Origin: PNNG01 sp964577055
GTDB lineage: Bacteria; Bacteroidota; Bacteroidia; UBA7662
Length of the DNA: 64,000 nucleotides
Direction of reading: 5' to 3'
NCBI GenBank assembly: GCA_964577055.1
Contig: CAZNWC010000009.1
Coordinates: forward strand, 1-64,000
Both the position numbers and the translations under genes were made by a program. Positions 1 to 7,575 of the stretch are shown here, piece after piece. How positions within the stretch are numbered: the stretch's first letter is position 1; each line of letters starts with the position of its first letter. The notes beneath the pieces are model-generated. The model searched no databases and was not told the DNA's origin. It worked only from the letters and a program-made list of their open reading frames with translations.

Positions 1-23
1 CTTTAGCGAGGCGATAGCGGCTT
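1..23. repeat. Direct repeat, left copy (23 bp, may extend beyond the window)
   Basis: These bases are identical to 5201-5223. They start ctttagcgaggcgatagcgg, and the copies diverge at base 24 versus 5224. Because the left copy starts exactly at the window edge, the repeat may be longer to the left. The two copies bound the AT-rich MotAB/FliG-like operon and define a 5,200-bp unit. Confidence 0.85.
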
Positions 24-112
24 CCTCGGCTTCTTGCCACTTTTGGGCATCGTCGTCGCACAAAAGCGCCGTCATTTGTAGCGCCAGGTGTGAATTGACT
101 TGAAGTCTTCAC
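1..112 (-). pseudogene. Fragment of an unrecognised coding sequence at the left edge
   Basis: Read on the minus strand, about 36 codons are open from a stop near 112 to the window edge. They give a protein-like sequence containing HLALQMTALLCDDDAQKW and ending AAIASLK. The last 23 bases (1-23) recur exactly at 5201-5223, where the same frame continues ARLALWDGVAVALELQEA and stops at 5144. The intact protein therefore probably ends the same way outside the window. The fragment begins directly behind the MotB-like gene and has no start signal of its own, so it looks like a gene cut by insertion or rearrangement. A short alternative frame (ATG near 120) is also open, so the reading frame is not certain. 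I do not recognise the family. Confidence 0.4.
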
Positions 113-137
113 TTCATTCATCTTCAATCTCGAGTAG

Positions 138-776
138 CTAATCTTTACGAGGGTTCAGCAGAATTACTACTCTTCTGTCACGTTCTAAGCGCTGTGAAGG
201 TGTTAATGGCCGGTCACCAGGTTCTGTTTTCATAGGCTTATGTTCTGCAAAGCCTACGGCCTTAACAGATCTTGGATTTACACCTTTGGAAATGAAAAAA
301 CGAGCTACTTTACTTGCTCTTGCTGTAGATAATTCCCAATTTGAAGGATAGAGAGAGTTTTGAATTGGCAAAGAATCTGTATGCCCTTGAATTTCCATTT
401 CGTATTCAAAATCAATCGAGCTAACAAATTTCTTTGCCAAAATGGTCAAAATTTTTGTCCCATCTTTATTTAAATCCGCATTTCCTGATTCAAAAAGTAT
501 ATTCCCTGCAAAATTAACTTCAATGCCTTTTCTATTCACTGTGTATGTAATGGAATTACGTTCTGAATTTTTTTTTAGATCGTCAAGAATATTTACGATT
601 GCGGCAAATTCAGATTGTTCCTTAATTGAAGCTGTAGTGTTAAAGCCCGTCTTCATCTTTTCCCACATACCACTGGTTTTAGTGTTTTGAGAGTAAAAGA
701 TTGCGAAAAAGCAGAGTAATACGGTAATTAAATCAGCATAAACAACCCACCACGTCGCATTTTCTTTATCGCTCAT
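138..776 (-). CDS. MotB-like stator protein with OmpA-type peptidoglycan-binding domain
   Basis: The 212-residue protein has one N-terminal membrane span (about residues 9-28) in which Asp15 lies in a YADLIT context. This matches the ion-carrying Asp of flagellar MotB. An OmpA/MotB domain follows (about 75-207) with GHTD at 131-134, SNWELSTARA at 145-154 and a RLERDRRV-type end, which in this family binds peptidoglycan and anchors the stator. The length is shorter than many MotB proteins but complete. The start codon overlaps the stop of the MotA-like gene (TAATG), which suggests translational coupling and a MotA:MotB complex. The base composition is more AT-rich than the rest of the window. 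ZorB or another OmpA-stator homologue is an alternative, but the FliG-like gene in the same operon favours a motor role. Confidence 0.88.
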   Translation of the reverse strand: MSDKENATWWVVYADLITVLLCFFAIFYSQNTKTSGMWEKMKTGFNTTASIKEQSEFAAIVNILDDLKKNSERNSITYTVNRKGIEVNFAGNILFESGNADLNKDGTKILTILAKKFVSSIDFEYEMEIQGHTDSLPIQNSLYPSNWELSTARASKVARFFISKGVNPRSVKAVGFAEHKPMKTEPGDRPLTPSQRLERDRRVVILLNPRKD

Positions 777-1591
777 TAGTTATTCATTTGATCGCTGTTG
801 AGCCCTATTTTTGAATAGAGGCTATCTTGAATGTATAGCATAGATCTATTCTCCTTGAGTAAAATATAGGCTTCTTTGATTAGCTGATTTCTTAATAACT
901 CGAAGTTTGCATATTCCTTAATTTTACGAGAAACTGGGGTAAAAATAAAATTAGAAATTATGAGACCATAAAGAGTAGTTATCAAAGCAACAGCTAGTGC
1001 CGGACCTACATTTGCAGCATCCTCAAGATTTTGAAGCATAGTAACGAGGCCAACAATAGTGCCAAACATGCCAAATGCTGGCGCAAACATGCCCATACTG
1101 CCTAAAATGTCAGCGCGAATGCTATCGTTGCTATGCTCCAAGTCCATTCTCGCACTTGCCAATTGAGCCATGTCATGTTTCGAATAATTTGTTTCAAACA
1201 TTTCAACCATAAGTTTCTCGAAGTCTAAGATTTCCTTATCAGAAAGCGCTTGCTTAAACTTTTCTTTGTCTGATTTACACAAAGTAATTCGATTCAGTAA
1301 CGTATTAACAAACGTTATAAGTACATCTTTTCTAGAGTTACTATGACTGAAAATATATATCAGCTTCCTTAGTGCATTTAGTACTTGATGAAAAGGAAAC
1401 ATGACAAATGAACCGAAAAGCACTCCTCCAAAAACAATCATAAGGCTTGGGAAGCTTATGAATATGGCAGCACCACCAACTGACTTGAATGGGTCAGGAA
1501 GCTTATATAAGCCCGAGGTGTCGAAAACCCCTAGGATTACCATAATCAACGCTATTAGCGCACCAAGAAGGGTATAAAATGAAAATTTCAT
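776..1591 (-). CDS. MotA-like stator channel protein
   Basis: This is a MotA/PomA family protein of about 271 residues from the chosen ATG. Spans are predicted near 6-22, 41-66, 164-186 and 198-218, with a cytoplasmic loop between spans 2 and 3. The signature APAFGMFGTIVGLV (about 170-183) and the following GPALAVALITTLYG are typical of MotA, including the Pro at the start of span 3. With MotB it would form an ion channel that converts ion flow into force on a rotor. The ATG at 1591 overlaps the lipoprotein stop as ATGA. An in-frame start at 1645 exists but would add 18 poorly conserved residues inside the upstream gene, so 1591 is preferred. The cytoplasmic loop is the region expected to touch a FliG partner. 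Confidence 0.88.
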   Translation of the reverse strand: MKFSFYTLLGALIALIMVILGVFDTSGLYKLPDPFKSVGGAAIFISFPSLMIVFGGVLFGSFVMFPFHQVLNALRKLIYIFSHSNSRKDVLITFVNTLLNRITLCKSDKEKFKQALSDKEILDFEKLMVEMFETNYSKHDMAQLASARMDLEHSNDSIRADILGSMGMFAPAFGMFGTIVGLVTMLQNLEDAANVGPALAVALITTLYGLIISNFIFTPVSRKIKEYANFELLRNQLIKEAYILLKENRSMLYIQDSLYSKIGLNSDQMNN

Positions 1592-2151
1592 TTTCTTATT
1601 TTTGGCACAGAGATGGTTGGATCTATCAATGTTGCTTGATGCCAATAAGACTCAGCTGTATTGGTATCTTTCATTAAGAAGTAGATGCTGCCTTTTAACG
1701 CAAGAGCCTCCCCAGTATTCAAACACTCAATCGAATTGTTTATTAAGTCCATTGCCTCTAAATATTGCCCACTCTCTGCTTTTTTTTTAGCGGAGATGTA
1801 ATTTTTGATTGCACAGTTAGCGGAATTTGACTGCATATCTTCCTGTTTGGTTGCTGCCTCCTTTTCTGCTTGGCCTGAGTTGATATTTTGCGATTTAAAT
1901 GAGCCCTTTAACTCTATGTAGAAGTCGTCTTGCATATCGATTATTGAGTTAAATGAAACTAAACCATTTTCATAATGAACATTAATCTTCTTATCAGGAA
2001 CTTCGTTTGAAATCATATTTTTAAGGGTGTCTGATGTACTCTTGGCTAACACTTGAGGAGTAGCTTTTCCCGTTCGCAGAGGTTTGCAAGCAACCATCAA
2101 CATGGAAAGGGCAATAATAATATTACGGACGATAAGTAACTTGGAGGCCAT
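1588..2151 (-). CDS. Lipoprotein with TPR-like C-terminus
   Basis: The 187-residue protein has a lipoprotein signal (hydrophobic stretch then LMVAC, Cys22), so it should be lipid-anchored. The middle is low in recognisable features. The C-terminal half (about 115-180) has two helix pairs of tetratricopeptide type, with AKKKAESGQYLEAMDLI and GEALALKGSIYF as recognisable parts. It overlaps the upstream gene by 29 bases and the MotA-like gene by an ATGA, so it belongs to the same transcription unit. By position it could be an accessory or scaffold linking the stator to the outer membrane; that is inference. I do not recognise a named family. Confidence 0.7.
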   Translation of the reverse strand: MASKLLIVRNIIIALSMLMVACKPLRTGKATPQVLAKSTSDTLKNMISNEVPDKKINVHYENGLVSFNSIIDMQDDFYIELKGSFKSQNINSGQAEKEAATKQEDMQSNSANCAIKNYISAKKKAESGQYLEAMDLINNSIECLNTGEALALKGSIYFLMKDTNTAESYWHQATLIDPTISVPKIRK

Positions 2152-3169
2152 AGGAAAATGGATTAATTTCTATTGGGATGTTATTTCTCTTGAACGTTGG
2201 CAAATCAGTAGTGAAGCCAATTTCTGCACTTAGTGTCATGTTTCTGGTTAGATTCATGGCCAAAATTGTTCTGATGATAGGGTTTACACTAGGATAAAAA
2301 GCCAACCCTGCCATTTGGTGATATTCAAACCAAAATTCTTTCTGACTAGGTTTATTAAGAAAAGCAAAACCTAGACCCGAATTGAATTCTGGAACTATTT
2401 TCACAAAATCAAATCCCCCTCTGTTTATAGTCAAGCCGTTTACTCTTAAATTGTTGAAGAAAATAAAACTTTTAGATTGATTGAAATATTGACGCCAATT
2501 ATACGAAAAGAAAAGCTGTTGTGATGACTGTGCATTTGAAGGCAATGAAACAGCATTTATGGAATTAATTCTTAACTGGCAAAATCCAAAGGTGAAGCTG
2601 CCATCCGTGTACTTTTCTAGACCTTGTGGTTTTGGTGAATTTATAATTTTAGTCCATATCGTCTCTTTAGATGACATATTTACTAATTGCAATCCAAGTT
2701 GATAACCCAACAGGTCGTCAAATTGTATGTTCATGTAAAGGATGGAGTGTATACTATGTCTAAGGACGATTGAATCCAAAAGTGCTGAATTACTGCGAAG
2801 TAATTTTGACGGAGTTGTCTTTTCAAAGACCACTGTTGAATCGAAGGACTTTAAACTAATTCTTTTATATTCCTGAAATTCAGGAATGAAAATCAATTTA
2901 AAGGCGGTTGTTTGTAGTGCTGATTCAATTACGAGACGAAGCGTTTGTGCATCTTCAGGACTAACTTGAGTGGTGTTGAACTCAGGCAACATCACGGCTA
3001 AACGTGAGGAAGCTGCATTATAGGGAGGTAAGTTTTTATAGATTTCTTGCTCCAGCTTGTCGAAGAGTCGCTGTCGCTCAGTTGAATTAATTTGTGCTGA
3101 TTTTGCTATTTGTGCAGTAGCATACTGAGCCAAAATAAGTAGAATAATTGTAATTATAAATTTAACCAT
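2123..3169 (-). CDS. CsgG/FlgO-like outer-membrane protein with C-terminal barrel-like half
   Basis: The 348-residue protein has a signal peptide (about 1-19). Residues about 45-190 resemble the CsgG/LpoB/FlgO fold: an opening RLAVMLPEF strand, a region that may set the age of a helix pair, a D-S-I-V-L-R-H-S type helix, then ILYMNIQFDDLLGYQLGLQLV and a final KETIWTKI strand. FlgO of vibrios is a flagellar outer-membrane lipoprotein with this fold. The C-terminal half has alternating strands and ends in YGLQVTYRP, as in outer-membrane barrels of Bacteroidota. It overlaps the FliG-like gene by 16 bases. I infer an outer-membrane component of the motor-like operon. The fold call is by pattern only and moderately sure. 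Confidence 0.55.
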   Translation of the reverse strand: MVKFIITIILLILAQYATAQIAKSAQINSTERQRLFDKLEQEIYKNLPPYNAASSRLAVMLPEFNTTQVSPEDAQTLRLVIESALQTTAFKLIFIPEFQEYKRISLKSFDSTVVFEKTTPSKLLRSNSALLDSIVLRHSIHSILYMNIQFDDLLGYQLGLQLVNMSSKETIWTKIINSPKPQGLEKYTDGSFTFGFCQLRINSINAVSLPSNAQSSQQLFFSYNWRQYFNQSKSFIFFNNLRVNGLTINRGGFDFVKIVPEFNSGLGFAFLNKPSQKEFWFEYHQMAGLAFYPSVNPIIRTILAMNLTRNMTLSAEIGFTTDLPTFKRNNIPIEINPFSYGLQVTYRP

Positions 3170-4998
3170 GGATTACTCTCTTTATAAGTTTTCACTTTTG
3201 AAATCAATATTTTTCTTGCATTCATAATAGCTGCCTCGTGTATTCCTTCGTTTTCTTGTAATTCGGATCTAATTAATTTGCCTTCTCGAGCGTTTCTTGA
3301 TTTGAGAACATATTCAATGAAGTCTTCTTCCATATTTCTTAAAGCAAGTATAAAAGTTTCAGTTTCAATATCCTGCCAAGCTTTGGCCAAATCAGAATTG
3401 GAAAATTCAGTTAGCTTCGAAAAAGTGATTATTCGTTTTGAAATTTCTACAGCTTTTTCAGGATTTACCATGGCTAAACTCGATAAGAGATCTTTTTGGG
3501 CTAATTCATCTAGTTCATTTATTATTTCTGTGGCAATTTGAATGCCGTTTATAGGCAACCCACGAAGTTTCGCTAGTTCAAAAGTTTTTTGTCCAAAATG
3601 AAGGGAGATTTGTTTGAAAGCCTCGGGATTAATGTCTTTTAAATCTGTTAGGCTTACCAAAACTTCAGCTCTTATATCGCTGGGAAGTTGAGTGAGTATT
3701 TTTTTTGATCGTGTTGGGTTGATTTGAGTAAGGAAAATAGCAATCATCTTAGGTCTTTCTTCTTCTAAGATGTGTAAAATCTCGTTGTCAGTAAGGGTTT
3801 CAACAAGTTGAAAACTATTATTCAAAACACCTTGACGTTCTTTTTTGTGTTCATCCAATATTTTTTTAAATAGCCTCATCGCTGGCAGTGCTTTTTCCTG
3901 ATCGCGTAAATCTTCATCCATCTGGTGTTCCATTATCTTGGCTTTTAAGCTTGGATTTAACTTATTGAAGATAATGTCGCTTGTATTTTTATCGATTTGT
4001 ATTAAGGATGTTGTTACGGTCTTTGAGGCACCGGAAGCCCCATTGAGCTCTTGAGTAAGTAAATCGACGATTACTTCAGTGTTCGATAAAGCTTCAATGG
4101 AAATTAAATTTTTTAAAGAGGTGTAATTGTCGTTTTTATCATAGTAAGTAATTTCTTCACTCTTTTTTGTGGGCATTTCTGGCGGAGTTGATGTACTCAA
4201 AGCACTTAAAGCGGCAGTTTTGGCCAAGGTTTTATCAGGTTCTGAGTAGTCGTTTTTCTTCACCAATTTTAGCAAGTCACGAAATGATCTTTTTTGCACC
4301 CACATAATAAGTAAGATAACGGCCGTCAACAAAACAATTAATACAAGTATCGCAATTCCGATGGCGTAAAGATCTTCCTTTTCTAAATTCAAACCCTTGT
4401 TATCAGAAAGAGCAGCAGGCTGTGGAGCGGCTGGTAGCCCAGGACTAGCTGTGATAGGAGTATTATCGCTTGAGCCTAAAGTATCAAATTCTGATGATTC
4501 GGGTATGGTACTGTCGGCAGCGATTATTGGAAAACTTATTAATTTAACAAAGATGCTATCATTATTTTCACCTCTGAGCCCCGTTATTTCTCGCGTCATC
4601 GTCACAGCAAACTCTACTTCTCCCTCTGTAAATGTTTGGTCTAGATACAGTGATATATGGCGCTTTGAAGTGTTTGGTAATTCTGCCGGTGGGTTTTCGG
4701 GGATTCCAACGAAATTAATCAATCCTGGCAACTCTAACTTGACCGTCTCGTCTGGATTTGTGGTTTTAGCAACGGAGGGGCCTTCAATGCTATTGACATA
4801 AACTGCGAAAGTTCCTGTTTTTAAGAATCCCCCTAAATAAATTTCAATTTCCTTCTCTAGATCCAAATTTCTGTTCCAAACAGAGCTATTTTCTAATGTC
4901 TGAGCAGCGCAAAAGTTAAAACTAGTAATAAAGAAGGCGAGGATGCTAAAAAGTCTCAAAATTGTGCGAAGCATGAGTTTTGAAAATGTTTCAATCAT
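3154..4998 (-). CDS. FliG-like protein with signal peptide, periplasmic domain and membrane span
   Basis: Numbered from the upstream TTG at 5007 (617 codons), the protein has a signal peptide (about 12-36), an extracytoplasmic beta-rich domain (about 40-165), a Pro/Ser-rich linker, one membrane span (about 213-237) and a cytoplasmic part of about 380 residues. The last 205 residues resemble FliG middle and C-terminal domains. EERPKMIAIFLTQI stands where FliG has its EHPQ motif, LPSDIRAEVLVSL follows, and the FliG-C torque-helix region matches at ETFILALRNMEEDFIEYVL and SRNAREGKLIRSEL. Normal FliG is soluble and about 335 residues, so this looks like a rotor protein carrying its own membrane anchor, in the way FliF normally holds FliG. 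ATG codons at 4998 or 4974 are better starts than the TTG at 5007. It is the first gene of the operon. Confidence 0.8.
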   Translation of the reverse strand: MIETFSKLMLRTILRLFSILAFFITSFNFCAAQTLENSSVWNRNLDLEKEIEIYLGGFLKTGTFAVYVNSIEGPSVAKTTNPDETVKLELPGLINFVGIPENPPAELPNTSKRHISLYLDQTFTEGEVEFAVTMTREITGLRGENNDSIFVKLISFPIIAADSTIPESSEFDTLGSSDNTPITASPGLPAAPQPAALSDNKGLNLEKEDLYAIGIAILVLIVLLTAVILLIMWVQKRSFRDLLKLVKKNDYSEPDKTLAKTAALSALSTSTPPEMPTKKSEEITYYDKNDNYTSLKNLISIEALSNTEVIVDLLTQELNGASGASKTVTTSLIQIDKNTSDIIFNKLNPSLKAKIMEHQMDEDLRDQEKALPAMRLFKKILDEHKKERQGVLNNSFQLVETLTDNEILHILEEERPKMIAIFLTQINPTRSKKILTQLPSDIRAEVLVSLTDLKDINPEAFKQISLHFGQKTFELAKLRGLPINGIQIATEIINELDELAQKDLLSSLAMVNPEKAVEISKRIITFSKLTEFSNSDLAKAWQDIETETFILALRNMEEDFIEYVLKSRNAREGKLIRSELQENEGIHEAAIMNARKILISKVKTYKESNPWLNL

Positions 4999-5080
4999 GA
5001 CCAACAATTTTAAATAAATTTGATGAGGCTAACAACTTTTTGTACAAAATGCTATGAAGCCACTGGCCCAGTATTGAAAA

Positions 5081-5108
5081 GGGCGCGCCAATGTACATTG
5101 GGGCACCC
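5081..5108. promoter_or_regulatory. Imperfect palindrome upstream of the motor-like operon
   Basis: A perfect 14-bp palindrome, ccaatgtacattgg (5088-5101), sits inside a longer inverted repeat with two mismatched pairs. It lies about 80 bp upstream of the FliG-like start, inside the only non-coding stretch in front of the operon. It could be an operator for a dimeric regulator or a hairpin of an insertion end. No regulator gene lies next to it. Confidence 0.4.
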
Positions 5109-5143
5109 TTTGATTTTCTATAGCTGCATAACCTTGATTGGCA

Positions 5144-5758
5144 TCAGGCCTCCTGAAGCTCCAAAGCCACTGCTACACCATCCCACAAGGCCAAACGGGC
5201 CTTTAGCGAGGCGATAGCGGCTTTGGCCAGCTGTACGGCCGCGCTGCCCACGCTGCCACCAGCACCGTACACCAATACTTTTTGTGAGGCCTCCAAACCT
5301 GCCTTTTTCCACAAGTGCAAGGCGGTCATGGCACCTACGGGCAGAGCAGCGGCTTCTTCAATAGAGAGGTTGTCGGGCTTGCGGGCCACCACCCCCTGTT
5401 TCCAGTTTTCGGGTACGCACACATAATCGGCATAGGCCCCTTGCGACAGCCCGGTGGTGGTGCCGTACACTTCATCGCCCACGCGATAGCCCTTCACTTT
5501 GCCCCCTATGGCTTCTACCACGCCTGAAAACTCGTAACCCAATACCTTTTTACGGGGCTTGGGCCAGCCGCCAATGAGCTTGATCATGAAGCTAAAAAAG
5601 GCTGAATCGGGGTGTTTGCCACTGCGCATGATCACCGATCCCACACTCACACTGGCAGCATGCACGCGCACCAGCAATTCGTTGGGTTTGGGTTTGGGGA
5701 TTTCGGCGGTTTCGAGTACTTCTGGACCGCCATAGCGGTGGTACAGGGTGGCTTGCAT
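5144..5758 (-). pseudogene. 3'-truncated MDR-family quinone reductase/alcohol dehydrogenase
   Basis: The first 179 residues are a standard zinc-free medium-chain dehydrogenase/reductase: substrate domain opening MQATLYHRYGGPEVLE, then YEFSGVVEAIG, GDEVYG, and the NAD(P)H-binding start VLVYGAGGSVGSAAVQLAK. Family members continue for about 150 more residues of Rossmann fold. Here the homology stops at 5224, exactly at the edge of the 23-bp direct repeat. The frame then runs 24 more codons (ending ALELQEA), which belong to the unrelated fragment seen at the left edge of the window. The gene is therefore most likely a broken, fused remnant and not an active enzyme. Confidence 0.75.
5201..5223. 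repeat. Direct repeat, right copy (23 bp)
   Basis: This is an exact copy of bases 1-23 and marks the point where the dehydrogenase gene loses homology. Together with the left copy it brackets the AT-rich operon. The pattern fits a tandem or circular 5,200-bp unit, a long target duplication, or an assembly join; the sequence alone cannot decide between them. Confidence 0.85.
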
Positions 5759-5852
5759 AGAGGGCAGGGTTAAACAAAGGGAAGACGTGTGAATGTGTGA
5801 AAAAGTTGCGTGTGCTCGGTTTTAATTTCCGAAGTTTCAAAAGCTGGTCTTG

Positions 5853-5860
5853 TATCTTTG
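5853..5860 (+). promoter_or_regulatory. Predicted -7 promoter element of mrp
   Basis: TATCTTTG matches the Bacteroidota consensus TAnnTTTG and ends four bases before the mrp ATG (5865). The transcript would start at or almost at the start codon. Confidence 0.55.
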
Positions 5861-5864
5861 CGCC

Positions 5865-6923
5865 ATGGCCCAATTACCCAACAACGAACAGGTTTTGCGC
5901 GCACTCGGCAGGGTTCAGGAACCCGATTTGAAGCGCGATTTGGTGACGCTGAAAATGATTGAAAACCTCACGGTCGATGCCTCGGGCATCAGCTTTACCG
6001 TGATGCTCACCACACCGGCTTGTCCGTTGAAGGACCAAATTGAAGCCGACTGCCGCCGCGAGTTGGCCGGAGATTTCGGCGATTTGCCCGTGGCCATTAG
6101 CATGTCGGCCCGCACTTTGGGACAAAAAACGGGTCGTGACTTGTTGCCGGGCGTGAAAAACGTGGTACTGGTAGCTTCGGGTAAGGGTGGTGTAGGTAAA
6201 AGCACCGTAGCTGCCAACCTGGCTGTGGCCTTGGCCCGCACGGGTGCTTCGGTGGGCTTGATGGACGCCGATATTTACGGTCCGAGCATGCCCATGATGT
6301 TTGGTTTGCAGGGTCAGCGTCCCGAAATGGAGGGTGAAAAAATCATTCCCATCAAAAAACACGGTGTACACGTACTCAGCATTGGTTTGCTGATCGATGA
6401 GAAGCAGGCGGTGGTATGGCGCGGTCCGATGGCCAGCAATGCCCTCAGGCAGTTTTTCACCGATGTGGCCTGGGGTGAACTCGATTATTTGTTGATTGAC
6501 TTGCCTCCAGGCACAGGCGATATCCACCTCACCTTGGCCCAATTACTCGAAGTGGCCGGCGCCGTAGTAGTCACCACCCCGCAGCAAGTGGCCTTGGCCG
6601 ATGCCCGCAAAGGAGCAGCCATGTTCAACATGACTTCCATCAACATTCCGCTTTTGGGTGTGATTGAAAATATGAGCTGGTTTACACCGATTCCCCACCC
6701 CGACGAGCGCTATTTCATTTTGGGCAAGGGGGGAGGAAAATCCCTGGCAGAAGAGTTGAACGTTCCTTTGCTCGGCCAAATTCCCTTGGTGCAGGGCATT
6801 GCCGAAGCCGCCGACCAAGGCCAACCAGTGGTGCTGCACGAAGGCAATCCATCGGCCATCTACTACGCCGACCTTGCCGGTGCCGTGGCCCAGGCAGTTG
6901 CAGTACGAAATGCTATAGGCTAG
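5865..6923 (+). CDS. mrp: Mrp/ApbC iron-sulfur cluster carrier ATPase
   Basis: The protein (about 352 residues) has an N-terminal MIP18/DUF59-type domain (about 8-85) and a deviant-Walker P-loop NTPase. The P-loop is SGKGGVGKST (about 105-114), followed by MDADIYGPSMP and a DLPPGTGD motif. The family holds and transfers Fe-S clusters in the cytoplasm. The CxxC of many Mrp proteins is absent: the region after ENMSWF reads TPIPHPDERYFILGKGG. Such variants are familiar to me in Bacteroidota. The ATG at 5865 starts MAQLPNNEQ; an upstream TTG at 5850 would lie on the promoter motif. A NifU C-terminal protein is encoded downstream, consistent with shared Fe-S work. Confidence 0.92.
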   Translation: MAQLPNNEQVLRALGRVQEPDLKRDLVTLKMIENLTVDASGISFTVMLTTPACPLKDQIEADCRRELAGDFGDLPVAISMSARTLGQKTGRDLLPGVKNVVLVASGKGGVGKSTVAANLAVALARTGASVGLMDADIYGPSMPMMFGLQGQRPEMEGEKIIPIKKHGVHVLSIGLLIDEKQAVVWRGPMASNALRQFFTDVAWGELDYLLIDLPPGTGDIHLTLAQLLEVAGAVVVTTPQQVALADARKGAAMFNMTSINIPLLGVIENMSWFTPIPHPDERYFILGKGGGKSLAEELNVPLLGQIPLVQGIAEAADQGQPVVLHEGNPSAIYYADLAGAVAQAVAVRNAIG

Positions 6924-6933
6924 GGCAGGGAAG

Positions 6934-7545
6934 GAGGCGGAGGGATGATAATGGAAGCAGGGTGTAGGGGTCTTAGGGCATTTTAGATTTTGGCTGTTGA
7001 TATTAATATTTTCAGATTTCGTTTCGGATTGTGAAATTGAAGTAGAAATGCGGATAGATGAAAAAGCCCTTCCGGTTTATGGAGATGCAGATTTGGCAGC
7101 GGGGAATGGAAATAGCAGATTAATTAGAGGTGTATGCTGACAGTGCTGAAAAAGACCACAAATACCGCTACGCTGAACAGTTAAGGGGTGCAAGCATGCG
7201 CATCACGAATAATATTGCTGAGGGTTCAGGCTCTTTGTCGGGGAAAGATTTTGCGTTGTTTTTGACCTATGCGAGAAGATCTGTGTTCGAATGTGCCAAT
7301 GTGGTGCTTTTTCTCCAGCGTCGACAAATTATCACGGAAGAAGAATGTGCAAAGGCATGTGCTGAACTTGTTGGATTAAGCCATCAGATTTTCAGCTTCA
7401 GAAAGGCATTGTATAAAAACATCACCAATGCTGCTTGAGTGCTTTATTCGTTGCATCCAGTTCCCATTTAAGCATGGATTTTTGTTGGCGGACTGTAGGG
7501 GTAGTTGACCACCTCCTTTTTCATCCTTCCGCATCCCTCCGCCTC
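6934..7545. mobile_element. Possible small element bounded by 14-bp inverted repeats
   Basis: The sequence gaggcggagggatg (6934-6947) recurs as its exact reverse complement at 7532-7545. The interval of 612 bp starts 11 bases after the mrp stop and ends just before the promoter of the NifU-C gene. It contains only the four-helix-bundle gene fragment. The layout suggests an inserted cassette, although no target duplication is obvious. The 182 bases between the left repeat and the gene hold nothing else I can identify. Confidence 0.4.
7130..7438 (+). pseudogene. N-terminally truncated four-helix-bundle (23S rRNA intervening sequence) protein
   Basis: The 102-residue product matches the middle and end of the four-helix-bundle family first found in 23S rRNA intervening sequences: QLRGASMRITNNIAEGSGS corresponds to the family's QLRRAAVSIPxNIAEG motif, followed by FALFLTYARRSVFE. 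The family's first helix (about 30 residues) is missing. The only start is a GTG, and a stop codon (TAA) lies two codons upstream. I therefore treat it as a truncated or decaying copy. It lies outside any rRNA and between short inverted repeats. The function of the family is unknown. Confidence 0.6.
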
Positions 7546-7563
7546 TTTTACCGCATCTTTTCG

Positions 7564-7571
7564 TATTTTTG
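7564..7571 (+). promoter_or_regulatory. Predicted -7 element of the NifU-C gene
   Basis: TATTTTTG fits TAnnTTTG and ends four bases before the ATG at 7576, as it does in front of mrp. Confidence 0.5.
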
Positions 7572-7575
7572 CAAT

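Noticed and set aside
138..2151. GldL/GldM or ExbBD/TolQR motor
   Set aside because: Span number, the APAFGMFGTIVGLV motif and the MotB OmpA domain fit MotA/MotB, not the two-span GldL or the short ExbD/TolR proteins.
138..5007. Zorya defence system, because ZorA and ZorB are MotA- and MotB-like
   Set aside because: The MotA-like protein lacks the long ZorA tail, and no ZorC, ZorD or ZorE gene is present; a FliG-like protein stands in their place.
5874..6542. Open frame opposite to mrp
   Set aside because: Antisense shadow of the conserved mrp gene, rich in His and Gln as expected from the reverse frame.
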